Of a stretch of 64,000 nucleotides of DNA, positions 17,064 to 25,138 are shown one piece after another. Where the stretch lies: positions 1-64,000 of the forward strand of contig NZ_JACHCI010000003.1 in assembly GCF_014200675.1 (NCBI RefSeq), written 5' to 3'. Under the pieces are notes generated by a model, which worked only from the letters and a program-made list of their open reading frames with translations, was not told the DNA's origin and did no database searches. Every line of letters starts with the position of its first letter. Positions within the stretch are counted from its first letter, which is position 1. The stretch comes from Janthinobacterium saanense. GTDB lineage: Bacteria; Pseudomonadota; Gammaproteobacteria; Burkholderiales; Burkholderiaceae_D. The position numbers were made by a program, and so were the translations under genes.

Positions 17064-18133
17064 GCATGAAAAAAATAGCATGTGTGCTGGCGCTGGGCGC
17101 CGCTTTCGCGACAGGCAATGTATTGGCCTGGGGTAATGATGGCCACCGTGCCGTGGGCGCCATCGCCGACCAGTTGCTCAAGGGCAGCGTGGCTCAGGCC
17201 GAATTGAACAAATTGCTGTTGCCTGGCGAAAGCCTGGAAAAGATCGCCAACTGGCCCGATTGCGTGAAGGGTACGTATTGCGGTCCGCAAACGCCGGAAA
17301 TGCTGGCCTATGTGGCGGCCAATCCCAAGCATAGCGAATACCATTACACGGATATTCCCTTCCAGAACGCGCATTACCACGACCATGACGTGGGCAGCGC
17401 CGACGACGATATCGTGCAAACCTTGAAGCAGGCAATTCTGGTGCTGCAAGGCAAAGATGATCCGGCGACCAATCCGCACCAGTTCACCAAACGCCAGGCT
17501 TTGATCCTGATCACCCACCTGGTGGGCGATATCCACCAGCCGCTGCACGTGGGCGCTGCGTTCGTGGCCAAGGATGGCCATTTCGTGGTGCCAGCCACGC
17601 AGGCGCAAGTCGATGAAGTGGCGATTTTCGATGCGCGTGGCGGTAACAACCTGTTGCTGGACGATGCGAAAATCACGGCCCTGTCGGACGCTACCATCCC
17701 TGCGCCCTTGCCAGCGGAAGAGGGCGCGGCCAAGCCGGCCAGCACGTATCCGAAATCGCCGACCAAGCCGCTGCATTCCTACTGGGATACAACGGTAGTC
17801 GATTACGCCATGCGCCGTTTGAGCACACGCACGCCTGAGCAATTTGCCCGAAAAGTGATCGCCAGCCAGCCGCAGGTGAGCGTGAATACGGGCGACCCGG
17901 TCACCTGGCCGTACCAATGGGCGGACGAGTCGCTGGCCGCGTCAAAAATAGCGTACACCGATGTGGTGGCCGGTCCCGCCACGCAGCAGACCAGCCGCAA
18001 GGGCGATGTCTACAATGTGTGGGCCTTGACGGTGCCGGACAATTACCCAGTGCCCAGTTCGGCGCTGGCGAAGCAGCAGCTGATCGAGGGTGGTTATCAT
18101 CTGGCATCGCTGTTGCAGGCGATCTGGCCATAA
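17060..18133 (+). CDS. Secreted S1/P1-type nuclease
   Basis: A 357-residue zinc nuclease of the S1/P1 family, which cuts single-stranded DNA and RNA. The signal peptide ends at VLA, leaving Trp as the first mature residue (WGNDGHR), required because that Trp backbone binds zinc. Other metal-ligand segments are the GHR histidine, YHYTDIPF, LVGDIHQPLHVG and HSYWDTTVVD. It overlaps the upstream gene by ATGA, so it is translationally coupled; an internal ATG at 17066 is an alternative start. With its neighbours it forms an exported nucleic-acid degrading set. It ends before a bidirectional terminator. Confidence 0.92.
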   Translation: MSMKKIACVLALGAAFATGNVLAWGNDGHRAVGAIADQLLKGSVAQAELNKLLLPGESLEKIANWPDCVKGTYCGPQTPEMLAYVAANPKHSEYHYTDIPFQNAHYHDHDVGSADDDIVQTLKQAILVLQGKDDPATNPHQFTKRQALILITHLVGDIHQPLHVGAAFVAKDGHFVVPATQAQVDEVAIFDARGGNNLLLDDAKITALSDATIPAPLPAEEGAAKPASTYPKSPTKPLHSYWDTTVVDYAMRRLSTRTPEQFARKVIASQPQVSVNTGDPVTWPYQWADESLAASKIAYTDVVAGPATQQTSRKGDVYNVWALTVPDNYPVPSSALAKQQLIEGGYHLASLLQAIWP

Positions 18134-18160
18134 ATCACCGCATCATGCGGATATAAAAAA

Positions 18161-18187
18161 AGCGAAGCCCGTGGGCTTCGCTTTTTG
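18161..18187. terminator. Bidirectional intrinsic terminator
   Basis: AGCGAAGCC (18161-18169) pairs with GGCTTCGCT (18174-18182), with an A run before and a T run after. It serves both the rightward nuclease operon and the leftward ABC transporter operon. Confidence 0.93.
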
Positions 18188-18205
18188 CATCGGGCTAAGG
18201 GCAAC

Positions 18206-19177
18206 TTAGCGCGATTTGACGAACGGTATGCCGATCGCTTTCGGCGCGACCGATTTCGCCATCAAGCCTGCCAGCACGATCACGGTGACGACGTACGGCA
18301 CCATCTGGATCAGCGAGCCGGGGATGCGGCCCACGATAGGCAAGTCCACGCCTTCGATCTGGATCTGGATGGCGCTGAAGAAGCCGAACATCAGGCAGCC
18401 GAGGAAGGTGTACACAGGACGCCAGTTGCCGAACACCATGGCCGTCAAGGCCAGATAGCCGGCGCCGGCCGACATGTCGCGCAGGAAGAAGCCGCTTTGC
18501 ACGATGGCCAGGTAGGCGCCCGAGAACGAGCACAGGATGCCGGCCACCAGCATGGCCAGGTAGCGGGTCGCTTCCACGCTGATACCGGCCGAGTCGGCCG
18601 CATGCGGGTTTTCACCGCAGGCGCGCAGGCGCAGGCCGAAACGCGTGTGGTACAGCAACCAGTGCACCAGCGGTATCAACAGGAACGCCAGGTAGACCAA
18701 AATGGAATGGCCGCCGATCAGGTGAGCGTAGACCCAGCCGATGAAGGGAATGTTTTCCACATACTGGGTACCCGGCAAGACCACGTCGAACAGGCGTGCA
18801 TTGCCCAGGTCGGGCGTGCGGCCGCCTTGCTGGAAGAAAAATTGCGCCAGAACAAAAGTCAGTCCGCTCATGGCGATGTTGATCGCCATGCCGGCCACCA
18901 GCTGGTTACCCTTTTGCGTAATGCTGACATAGGCCTGCAGCAGGGCCAGGGCCACGCACACCAGCATGCCGACGGCCATGCCGTAATACGGGTTTTGCGT
19001 GGTGTAGGCGACGGCCGCCGAGGCAAACGCGCTGGCCAGGATCTTGCCTTCCAGGCCGATGTCGATCATGCCGCTGCGTTCGGCGAACAGGCCAGCCATG
19101 GCGGCGAAGATCAGTACCGGCGCATTGCGCACGGTCGATACCAGGATGCTGGCGAAATGAAAGTCGTCGAGTGTCAT
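18206..19177 (-). CDS. Nucleoside ABC transporter permease (second)
   Basis: A 323-residue inner-membrane permease of the BPD_transp_2 family used by BMP-type nucleoside importers (NupQ-like). Hallmarks are FAERSGMIDIGLEGKILASAF near the start, which is typical of this subfamily, and several hydrophobic segments. It is the last gene of the transporter operon, three bases after the other permease, with an AAAGG site upstream. Its specificity is inferred from the operon and nearby salvage genes. Confidence 0.92.
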   Translation of the reverse strand: MTLDDFHFASILVSTVRNAPVLIFAAMAGLFAERSGMIDIGLEGKILASAFASAAVAYTTQNPYYGMAVGMLVCVALALLQAYVSITQKGNQLVAGMAINIAMSGLTFVLAQFFFQQGGRTPDLGNARLFDVVLPGTQYVENIPFIGWVYAHLIGGHSILVYLAFLLIPLVHWLLYHTRFGLRLRACGENPHAADSAGISVEATRYLAMLVAGILCSFSGAYLAIVQSGFFLRDMSAGAGYLALTAMVFGNWRPVYTFLGCLMFGFFSAIQIQIEGVDLPIVGRIPGSLIQMVPYVVTVIVLAGLMAKSVAPKAIGIPFVKSR

Positions 19178-19180
19178 GGT

Positions 19181-20260
19181 TTAGCCTTTGATGCGCTTGA
19201 GCAGGGCGGAAATAGCCGGGGCGTAGAAGTTTTCCATCGCGCCGCAGAACAGGATGATCAAGCCCTGGATAAAGATGAAAGTTTCAGTCGGGATATTCGG
19301 TTTTTCCAGCGACAGGTCGAAGCCGCCCTGGATCAGCGCGCCAAACAGCACCGCCGACAGGAAGATGCCGACCGGATGCTGGCGGCCCATCAGGGCAATC
19401 GCGATACCGACGAAACCGGCGCCACCGACGAAGTTCAGCGACAGGTAATGGGTAGAGCCCATCACGGAGTTGACCGAACCCAGGCCCGCCAGCGCGCCCG
19501 AGATCAGCATCACGATGATGATCATCTTGCTGATCGACACGCCTGCATAGTGGGCTGCGTGCTTGTTCAAGCCCGTGGCGCGCAGCTTGAAACCCCACGA
19601 GGAACGCGAGACCATCACACCGTAGATGACCAGCGCAACAATTGCCAGCAGGAAGCTGATGTTCAGCGGCGTGTCGCCCAGCGACGGGAACCAGGTATTG
19701 AGCAGCGGCATGGCACCGGCGTCCGCAAATACGCGGCTGGCGGTGTTTTGCTCGCCTGGCGGGATCAGGTATTTCACGATCACGAAGTTCATCAGGCTGG
19801 CCGCGATGAAGTTGAACATGATGGTGGTCACCACGATGTGGCTGCCGCGCTTGGCTTGCAGATAACCAGGCAGGAAGCCCCACAGCGCGCCGAACAGCGC
19901 CGCGCCTATCATGGCGACCGGAATCAAGAGCCAGGCAGGCAGGGTATGGTCGAAGGCCAGCATGGCCACCGTCAAGCCCAGGCCGCCGATATACATCTGG
20001 CCTTCGCTGCCGATATTGAACAGGCCAGCCTGCATCGCCACCGAGACCGACAGGCCGGTGAAAATAAAGGTACTGGCATAGAACAGCGTGTAGCTCAGGC
20101 CTTCCGGATTGAGCACGGCGCTGTGGACCAGGATGGACAGCGATTCCAGCGGGTCTTCACCCAGCAGATGAATCACCAGGGCTGCGACCAGCAAGGCCGA
20201 CAGCAGGTTTAACATGGGCATGACAAAGGCTGTCGCCCAGCGTGGCAGGTCGTTATTCAT
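19181..20260 (-). CDS. Nucleoside ABC transporter permease (first)
   Basis: A 359-residue permease of the same BPD_transp_2 family (NupP-like) with about 8-10 hydrophobic segments and motifs such as GLFNIGSEGQMYIGGLG and GGAGFVGIAIALMGR. It pairs with the 323-residue permease to form the membrane channel. The start overlaps the ATPase stop by ATGA, so translation is coupled. Confidence 0.92.
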   Translation of the reverse strand: MNNDLPRWATAFVMPMLNLLSALLVAALVIHLLGEDPLESLSILVHSAVLNPEGLSYTLFYASTFIFTGLSVSVAMQAGLFNIGSEGQMYIGGLGLTVAMLAFDHTLPAWLLIPVAMIGAALFGALWGFLPGYLQAKRGSHIVVTTIMFNFIAASLMNFVIVKYLIPPGEQNTASRVFADAGAMPLLNTWFPSLGDTPLNISFLLAIVALVIYGVMVSRSSWGFKLRATGLNKHAAHYAGVSISKMIIIVMLISGALAGLGSVNSVMGSTHYLSLNFVGGAGFVGIAIALMGRQHPVGIFLSAVLFGALIQGGFDLSLEKPNIPTETFIFIQGLIILFCGAMENFYAPAISALLKRIKG

Positions 20261-21810
20261 GATTTATGCATTCCCCCCATCAAGAGACCGATGCGGGTGG
20301 TATCGAATTCTTCAATTTTCAGTTCGCCGGTGATGCGTCCGCCGCACATGACCAGAATACGGTCGGCCAGCGCCCGCACTTCTTCCAGTTCGACCGACAC
20401 CAGCAGGATGGCCACGCCGCTATCGCGCAGGGCCAGCAATTGTCTGTGGATGCTTTCTATGGTGCCGATATCGACGCCGCGTGTCGGCTGGCCGACCAGC
20501 ATCATTTTCGGTTTTGCCAGCACTTCGCGCGCGATCACCACTTTTTGCTGGTTACCGCCCGACAGCAGACCGATGCGCAGATCCGGGTTGGCCGGACGCA
20601 CGTCAAAGGTCTTCAGCAATTCCGCGCAGCGCGCACCGATGGCCTTGAAGTTGAACAGGCCCCAGCGGTTTTTCAGGCTGTCCTGATAACCAAGGATGGT
20701 GTTGTGCATGACAGAGAAATTTTTCACCACGCCATCGCGCAAGCGGTCTTCCGGGATGTGGGCGATGCCCAGTTTGCGGAAGGTCAACGGCAAGCCGTCG
20801 GCATCGGTACGCTTGCCAAACGGCAAGTCCTTGTCCAGGAAGCGCAGCTTGCCCGAACTTGGCAAACGCATGCCCGACAGGATTTCCAGCAGCTCGCTCT
20901 GGCCATTGCCCGACACGCCGGCAATCGCGACGATCTCGCCAGCGCGCAAATTGAAGCCGATATCGGCCAGCAGTTTTACCTGTTGTTCATCAGCCAGTTG
21001 CAGGTCGGCCACTTCCAGCACCGTGGCGCCCGGATTGTAGGGCGCGCGCGGCAAATGGCTCTGGATAGGGCGGCCCACCATCATATTGGCCAGCTCTTCT
21101 TTCGACGTACCGGCAGTGGCGACGGCGCCAACCACCGTGCCGCCGCGCATGACGGTGACGTTGTCGGTGATTTCCAGGATCTCTTGCAGCTTGTGCGTGA
21201 TCAGGATGATGGTCTTGCCCTGTTCCTTGAACAGGCGCAGGATTTCAAACAGCGAAGCCGTTTCCTGGGCCGTCAGCACGGCCGTTGGCTCGTCGAGGAT
21301 CAGGATATTGGCGCTGCGGTAAATCTGCTTGAGGATTTCCACGCGCTGCTGCGCACCGACCGACAAGTCTTCGATCTTGCTCAAAGGGTCGACGTCGAGG
21401 CGGTAGCGCTCGCAAATTTCGCGCAGCTTGGTTTCCGCTTCGGCGCGGTGGCTGGCCAGGCGGAAGCCGCCTTCCGTACCAAGCATGATATTGTCGAGAA
21501 CAGTAAAGTTCTCCACCAGCATGAAATGCTGGTGCACCATGCCGATGCCCAGGTTGATCGCTTCCTGGCTGTTGCGGATAGGCTGTACTTTTCCGTCGAG
21601 CAGGATTTCTCCGCCGTCGGCACGGTAATATCCGTACAGGATACTCATCAAGGTCGATTTGCCGGCGCCATTTTCCCCTACCAGGCCATGGATGCTGCCC
21701 TTGGCGATGGAGAAATTGACGTTGCTGTTCGCCTTCACATGTCCAAAGTGCTTGGAGATGCTGCGAAATTCTACTGCTGGCTGCATAGGTTCATAACTAG
21801 ATAGTTTCAT
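20257..21810 (-). CDS. Nucleoside ABC transporter double ATP-binding protein
   Basis: A 517-residue protein with two ATPase halves, as in YufO/NupO and sugar-type importers. The first half is canonical: Walker A GENGAGKSTLM, signature LSVGAQQRVEILK, Walker B ILILDEPTAVLT. The second half keeps the signature LSGGNQQKVVIARE but has a changed Walker A (GVSGNGQSELL) and Walker B (MMLVGQPTRGVD), which is normal for this family. It lies 57 bases downstream of the binding-protein gene across a GC-rich hairpin. Confidence 0.94.
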   Translation of the reverse strand: MKLSSYEPMQPAVEFRSISKHFGHVKANSNVNFSIAKGSIHGLVGENGAGKSTLMSILYGYYRADGGEILLDGKVQPIRNSQEAINLGIGMVHQHFMLVENFTVLDNIMLGTEGGFRLASHRAEAETKLREICERYRLDVDPLSKIEDLSVGAQQRVEILKQIYRSANILILDEPTAVLTAQETASLFEILRLFKEQGKTIILITHKLQEILEITDNVTVMRGGTVVGAVATAGTSKEELANMMVGRPIQSHLPRAPYNPGATVLEVADLQLADEQQVKLLADIGFNLRAGEIVAIAGVSGNGQSELLEILSGMRLPSSGKLRFLDKDLPFGKRTDADGLPLTFRKLGIAHIPEDRLRDGVVKNFSVMHNTILGYQDSLKNRWGLFNFKAIGARCAELLKTFDVRPANPDLRIGLLSGGNQQKVVIAREVLAKPKMMLVGQPTRGVDIGTIESIHRQLLALRDSGVAILLVSVELEEVRALADRILVMCGGRITGELKIEEFDTTRIGLLMGGMHKS

Positions 21811-21815
21811 GGAAA

Positions 21816-21848
21816 CGCGCCGCGCGGGGACCAGCCCCGGCGGCGCGC
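21816..21848 (-). repeat. GC-rich hairpin between binding-protein and ATPase genes
   Basis: A nearly perfect inverted repeat (CGCGCCGC...GGGG against CCCCGGCGGCGCG, one bulge, loop about ACCAG). There is no T run on the minus strand, so it is not a classic terminator. Such hairpins after a binding-protein gene usually stabilise its mRNA or limit read-through, giving more binding protein than membrane components. Confidence 0.55.
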
Positions 21849-21867
21849 TTAGTGATGAAGAGTGAGT

Positions 21868-22863
21868 TTAGACCGGGCAGCTGCTGCCGACGCGGTAGTC
21901 GATCACTTTGACCTTGCCATCGATAATATCTTTACGCGCACCCAACACGCGCTTTTCGATTTCCGGCGTAATCAGCTTGCGGTTGTTCGCGTCGAGCGCC
22001 CAATCCACGCCGCCTTCTTTCAAGCCTTTGGACACCACGCCACCCTTCCAGGTACCGTTCTTGACTTCCATGAAGCTGTCGTAGACCGTGTTATCGACGC
22101 GCTTGACCATCGAGGTCAGGATGGTGCCTGGATACAGCGCGTTCTGGTTCGAATCGACGCCGATGGCCAGCTTGCCTTTTTCCTTGGCCATTTGCAAGGT
22201 ACCCAGACCGCTGCCGCCAGCAACGGCGAAGACCACATCGACGCCGCGCTCGAATTGCGAGCGGGCCAGTTCGCTGCCCTTGGCCGGGTCATTCCAGGCG
22301 CTGGCGGTGGTGCCAACCATGTTTTGCGTAATCTCGGCTTTCGGATTGACCGACTTGGCGCCTTGCGCGTAGCCGCAGGCGAAGTTGCGGATCAAGGGAA
22401 TGTCGATGCCGCCGATAAAGCCGACTTTTTTGCTTTTGCTGGCCATGGCTGCTGCCACGCCGACCAGGTAGGAGCCTTCTTCTTCCTTGAAGAGTACCGA
22501 GTTGACGTTGGCGCCAGTGGCCGTGCCGTCGATCAGCACGAATTTCACGTTGGGAAATTCCTTGGCGACTTTTTGTACCGCTTGTGTCTGGGAAAAGCCG
22601 ATCGAAGCGATCATGTCGAGTTTTTTGCGCGCCAGGCCACGCAATACTTGCTCGGCTTGGGTGTCGCTGGACGCCTGCACTTCGATAAACGAGATGCCGG
22701 TATCTTTCTTGAAGCGCTCTGCGCCTTCGAAAGCGGATTGATTGAACGACTTGTCGAACTTGCCGCCCGCGTCATACACGATACCCAGTTTAGGGGTAGC
22801 CGCGGACGCTTGAGCAGCCAGCAATGCGGCTGCGATCGTCAAACTAAATTGTGTAAGTTTCAT
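21868..22863 (-). CDS. BMP-family nucleoside-binding protein of the ABC importer
   Basis: A 331-residue periplasmic binding protein of the basic-membrane-protein (Bmp/PnrA) family, which binds purine nucleosides in characterised members. The signal peptide ends AAQASA; there is no lipobox cysteine, so it is soluble. Typical motifs are GIVYDAGGKFDKSFNQSAF, GFSQTQAVQKVA, VGFIGGIDIP and FACGYAQGAK. It is the first gene of the importer operon, preceded by AGGAG, and is transcribed from promoter module copy B through a leader of about 270 bases. Confidence 0.93.
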   Translation of the reverse strand: MKLTQFSLTIAAALLAAQASAATPKLGIVYDAGGKFDKSFNQSAFEGAERFKKDTGISFIEVQASSDTQAEQVLRGLARKKLDMIASIGFSQTQAVQKVAKEFPNVKFVLIDGTATGANVNSVLFKEEEGSYLVGVAAAMASKSKKVGFIGGIDIPLIRNFACGYAQGAKSVNPKAEITQNMVGTTASAWNDPAKGSELARSQFERGVDVVFAVAGGSGLGTLQMAKEKGKLAIGVDSNQNALYPGTILTSMVKRVDNTVYDSFMEVKNGTWKGGVVSKGLKEGGVDWALDANNRKLITPEIEKRVLGARKDIIDGKVKVIDYRVGSSCPV

Positions 22864-23136
22864 GAATTGGCTCCTGGAAGACCGATATTGTATATTTTTT
22901 ATAGGGGAAACATCTAATTTGGGGCCGATTTAAGCTGTTTTTCATACACAAGGAAATGATTCCTTATCAACATTGCACCGTATCAGGCAAGATCATTGCT
23001 GGTCCAGCATGGTTTTATGTCTACAGTGTGATGCTCATGCAACAGTCGCGCCGCGTCTCTTTTATGGTTACAACATCGTGGCTATCGCCGGAACTGGCTG
23101 GAAGGCAAACACAGGACCGGCGCCGTGATGGGCGTC
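22864..23136 (-). other. Untranslated leader of the nucleoside importer operon
   Basis: The 360-base gap between the LysR gene and the binding-protein gene holds promoter copy B and then this predicted leader. It contains a short perfect hairpin AAGGAA (22950-22955) / TTCCTT (22960-22965). No open frame with a ribosome site was found, and no known riboswitch was recognised. Confidence 0.4.
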
Positions 23137-23142
23137 CAGACC

Positions 23143-23213
23143 ACTATGCATCATGCCAGATATGTATGACAAATACGTTTTTGTTTAGGGATTTATATGT
23201 AAGGCGTATAAAT
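23143..23213 (-). promoter_or_regulatory. Promoter module copy B (nucleoside ABC importer)
   Basis: Read on the minus strand: dyad ATTTATA-N9-TATAAAT (23191-23213), then GTAT-TTGTC-ATAC, itself a small inverted repeat, covering the -35 TTGTCA (23167-23172). An 18-base spacer and a -10 CATAGT (23143-23148) follow. The dyad centre is about 66 bases before the predicted start near 23136. It matches copies A and C in sequence and spacing. Confidence 0.75.
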
Positions 23214-23226
23214 CCTCAGGCCAAGA

Positions 23227-24129
23227 TCAAGCTGCCGGTGGATTCAGGATATTCAGGAAGGCGCGTACCACCGGCGCATCATCGAGCGTGGTGTAACTGA
23301 TATACAGGTTGGCGGACGGCGGATTGGTCTTGATGGGTAAAAACACCACGCCGGGCCAGCCGATGCGGCTGGTGGTTTCCGGCACCAGGGTCACGCCCAG
23401 GCCCGCGCCCACCATGGCCAGCAGGGTTTGCGGTTCGCTCGCTTCCTGGAAAATCACCGGTTCGAAGCCGGCGTTCACGCAGCATTGCACCAGGTAGCGG
23501 GGAAAGGCGGACTTGTCCAGGTTGAGGGTCAGCAGCGGTTCGTTGGCGATGTCGATCAGCTCGATGGATGTCTGTTTCGCCAGTGGATGGTGTTCATTGA
23601 CGGCCACGCAGACATTTTCGCGGAAGCACAGTTCCTGGCGCAGATTGTCGTGGCGCAAGTCGTCATCGTTGAGTTTGGGTTCGCGCCAGAAACCCACGTC
23701 GATCTGCTTGGCGCGCAGCGCTTCATATTGGGCGTTGGGGCCGGACTCATGCAAAGTCCAGGTGACGCGGGGAAATTTGGTCTGGAATTCTTCCAGCAGG
23801 CTGGGGATAGGCCCCCACATGGCCGAGCCGACGATGCCCACGCGCAAGCGGCCCACTTCGCCACGGTCGATCTGGCGTATGGTGTCGATGGTCATGCGCA
23901 TCTTGGCCAGCAAATCGGCTGCCTCGTTCATCAGCGCCTTGCCCGCCACTGTCAGCTCGAAAGTGCGCGTGGTGCGCGCAAACAGCCGCACGCCCAGTTC
24001 GCTTTCCAGTTTCATGATCTGCTGGCTCAGGGGCGGCTGCGAGATGTGCAGGCGCTCCGCTGCGCGGCTGAAGCTTTTCTCCTCAGCCACGGCGAGAAAA
24101 TACTTTAACTGTTTCAGATCGATGGACAT
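23227..24129 (-). CDS. LysR-family regulator, candidate activator of the nucleoside regulon
   Basis: A 300-residue LysR protein: N-terminal winged helix (LKQLKYFLAVAEEKSFSRAA, then LHISQPPLSQQI) and a C-terminal effector domain. ATG 24129 is chosen because AAGGAA precedes it and LysR proteins start a few residues before the helix; longer in-frame extensions are unlikely. It lies between psuG and the importer operon, 13 bases from promoter copy B. Copies A, B and C have LysR-type operator geometry, which makes this protein the best candidate for their regulator. That link is inference; two other LysR genes lie in the window. Confidence 0.9.
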   Translation of the reverse strand: MSIDLKQLKYFLAVAEEKSFSRAAERLHISQPPLSQQIMKLESELGVRLFARTTRTFELTVAGKALMNEAADLLAKMRMTIDTIRQIDRGEVGRLRVGIVGSAMWGPIPSLLEEFQTKFPRVTWTLHESGPNAQYEALRAKQIDVGFWREPKLNDDDLRHDNLRQELCFRENVCVAVNEHHPLAKQTSIELIDIANEPLLTLNLDKSAFPRYLVQCCVNAGFEPVIFQEASEPQTLLAMVGAGLGVTLVPETTSRIGWPGVVFLPIKTNPPSANLYISYTTLDDAPVVRAFLNILNPPAA

Positions 24130-24161
24130 GCTTTCCTTGGCGTTGCTTGATGCTCGGGAAT

Positions 24162-24191
24162 GGCGCGCCGGCACTGAAAGGCCGGCGCGCC
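24162..24191. repeat. Strong hairpin between psuG and lysR
   Basis: A perfect 11-bp stem GGCGCGCCGGC (24162-24172) / GCCGGCGCGCC (24181-24191) with an 8-base loop, 15 bases after the psuG stop on the minus strand. There is no T run, so it is more likely a 3' stability element or Rho-linked end than a simple terminator. Confidence 0.6.
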
Positions 24192-24205
24192 TTGTTACAG
24201 TCCTA

Positions 24206-25135
24206 TTATCGTGCCAGCACCGCCGGCATGGCAATGGCTAATGCCGCGCCGACCTTGGCATTGTGCTTGACCAGCGCAATATTGGTGGCCAGGCTGCGGC
24301 CATCCGTCAATTGCTTGATGCGTGCCAGCAGGAATGGCGTGACCTGTTTGCCTTTCACGCCGCCGGTGTCGGCTTCCTGCAACGCTTGCGCCGTGATGGC
24401 GTCGATTTCTTCCTTTGGCATCGCTTGCTCGGCAGGAACAGGATTGCTGACCACCACGCCGCCTTTCAAGCCCAGCTGCCACTTGGTGGCGATGAAGGCA
24501 GCCTGTTCAGCAGCGGTATCGAGGCGGAAATCTGCCTTGAAGCCGCTTTCACGCGTGAAGAAAGCAGGAAAACCTTCCTGGCCCACGCTGATGACCGGCA
24601 CGCCATGCGTTTCCAGGTATTCCAGCGTCAGGCCGATGTCGAGGATGGATTTCACGCCTGCGCAGACCACGGCCACCGAAGTGTGCGCCAGTTCCTGCAA
24701 GTCGGCCGAAATATCGAAGCTGGTTTCCGCGCCACGGTGCACGCCGCCGATGCCGCCCGTAACAAACACGGCAATGCCGGCCAGTTCGGCGCAGATCATG
24801 GTGGCGGCCACGGTGGTGGCGCCCAGCTTGCCTTGCGACAGCACGAACGGCAAGTCGCGGCGGCTGACCTTCATGGCGTCGGGCGAGGTGCCCAGCAATT
24901 CCAGTTGCTCTGGCGACAGGCCCACGCAGATCTTGCCGTCGATGATGGCGATGGTGGCAGGCACGGCGCCGCCGTCACGGATGATCTGTTCCACTTCGCG
25001 CGCCATTTCCACGTTTTGCGGATAAGGCATGCCATGCGAAATGATGGTCGATTCCAGCGCCACGATGGCTTTGCCGGCGGCGCGCGCGTCTAGTACTTCT
25101 TGCGAGAAGGAAAGGAAATTGTGCAGCTGTGTCAT
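24206..25135 (-). CDS. psuG: Pseudouridine-5'-phosphate glycosidase
   Basis: A 309-residue PsuG family enzyme, which splits pseudouridine 5'-phosphate into uracil and ribose 5-phosphate. Conserved blocks: [57 protein letters not shown] and the end segment [16 protein letters not shown]. It lies three bases downstream of the kinase gene, with AGGA before the start. It lets RNA-derived pseudouridine enter the pyrimidine pathway encoded at 41-51 kb. Confidence 0.95.
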   Translation of the reverse strand: MTQLHNFLSFSQEVLDARAAGKAIVALESTIISHGMPYPQNVEMAREVEQIIRDGGAVPATIAIIDGKICVGLSPEQLELLGTSPDAMKVSRRDLPFVLSQGKLGATTVAATMICAELAGIAVFVTGGIGGVHRGAETSFDISADLQELAHTSVAVVCAGVKSILDIGLTLEYLETHGVPVISVGQEGFPAFFTRESGFKADFRLDTAAEQAAFIATKWQLGLKGGVVVSNPVPAEQAMPKEEIDAITAQALQEADTGGVKGKQVTPFLLARIKQLTDGRSLATNIALVKHNAKVGAALAIAMPAVLAR

Positions 25136-25138
25136 GGT

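Noticed and set aside
18185..20212. A 675-codon open frame on the plus strand opposite the ABC permeases
   Set aside because: Its translation is rich in His, Gln, Arg and Ala with no domain, and it lies fully antisense to two clear permease genes. It reflects codon bias of the real genes.
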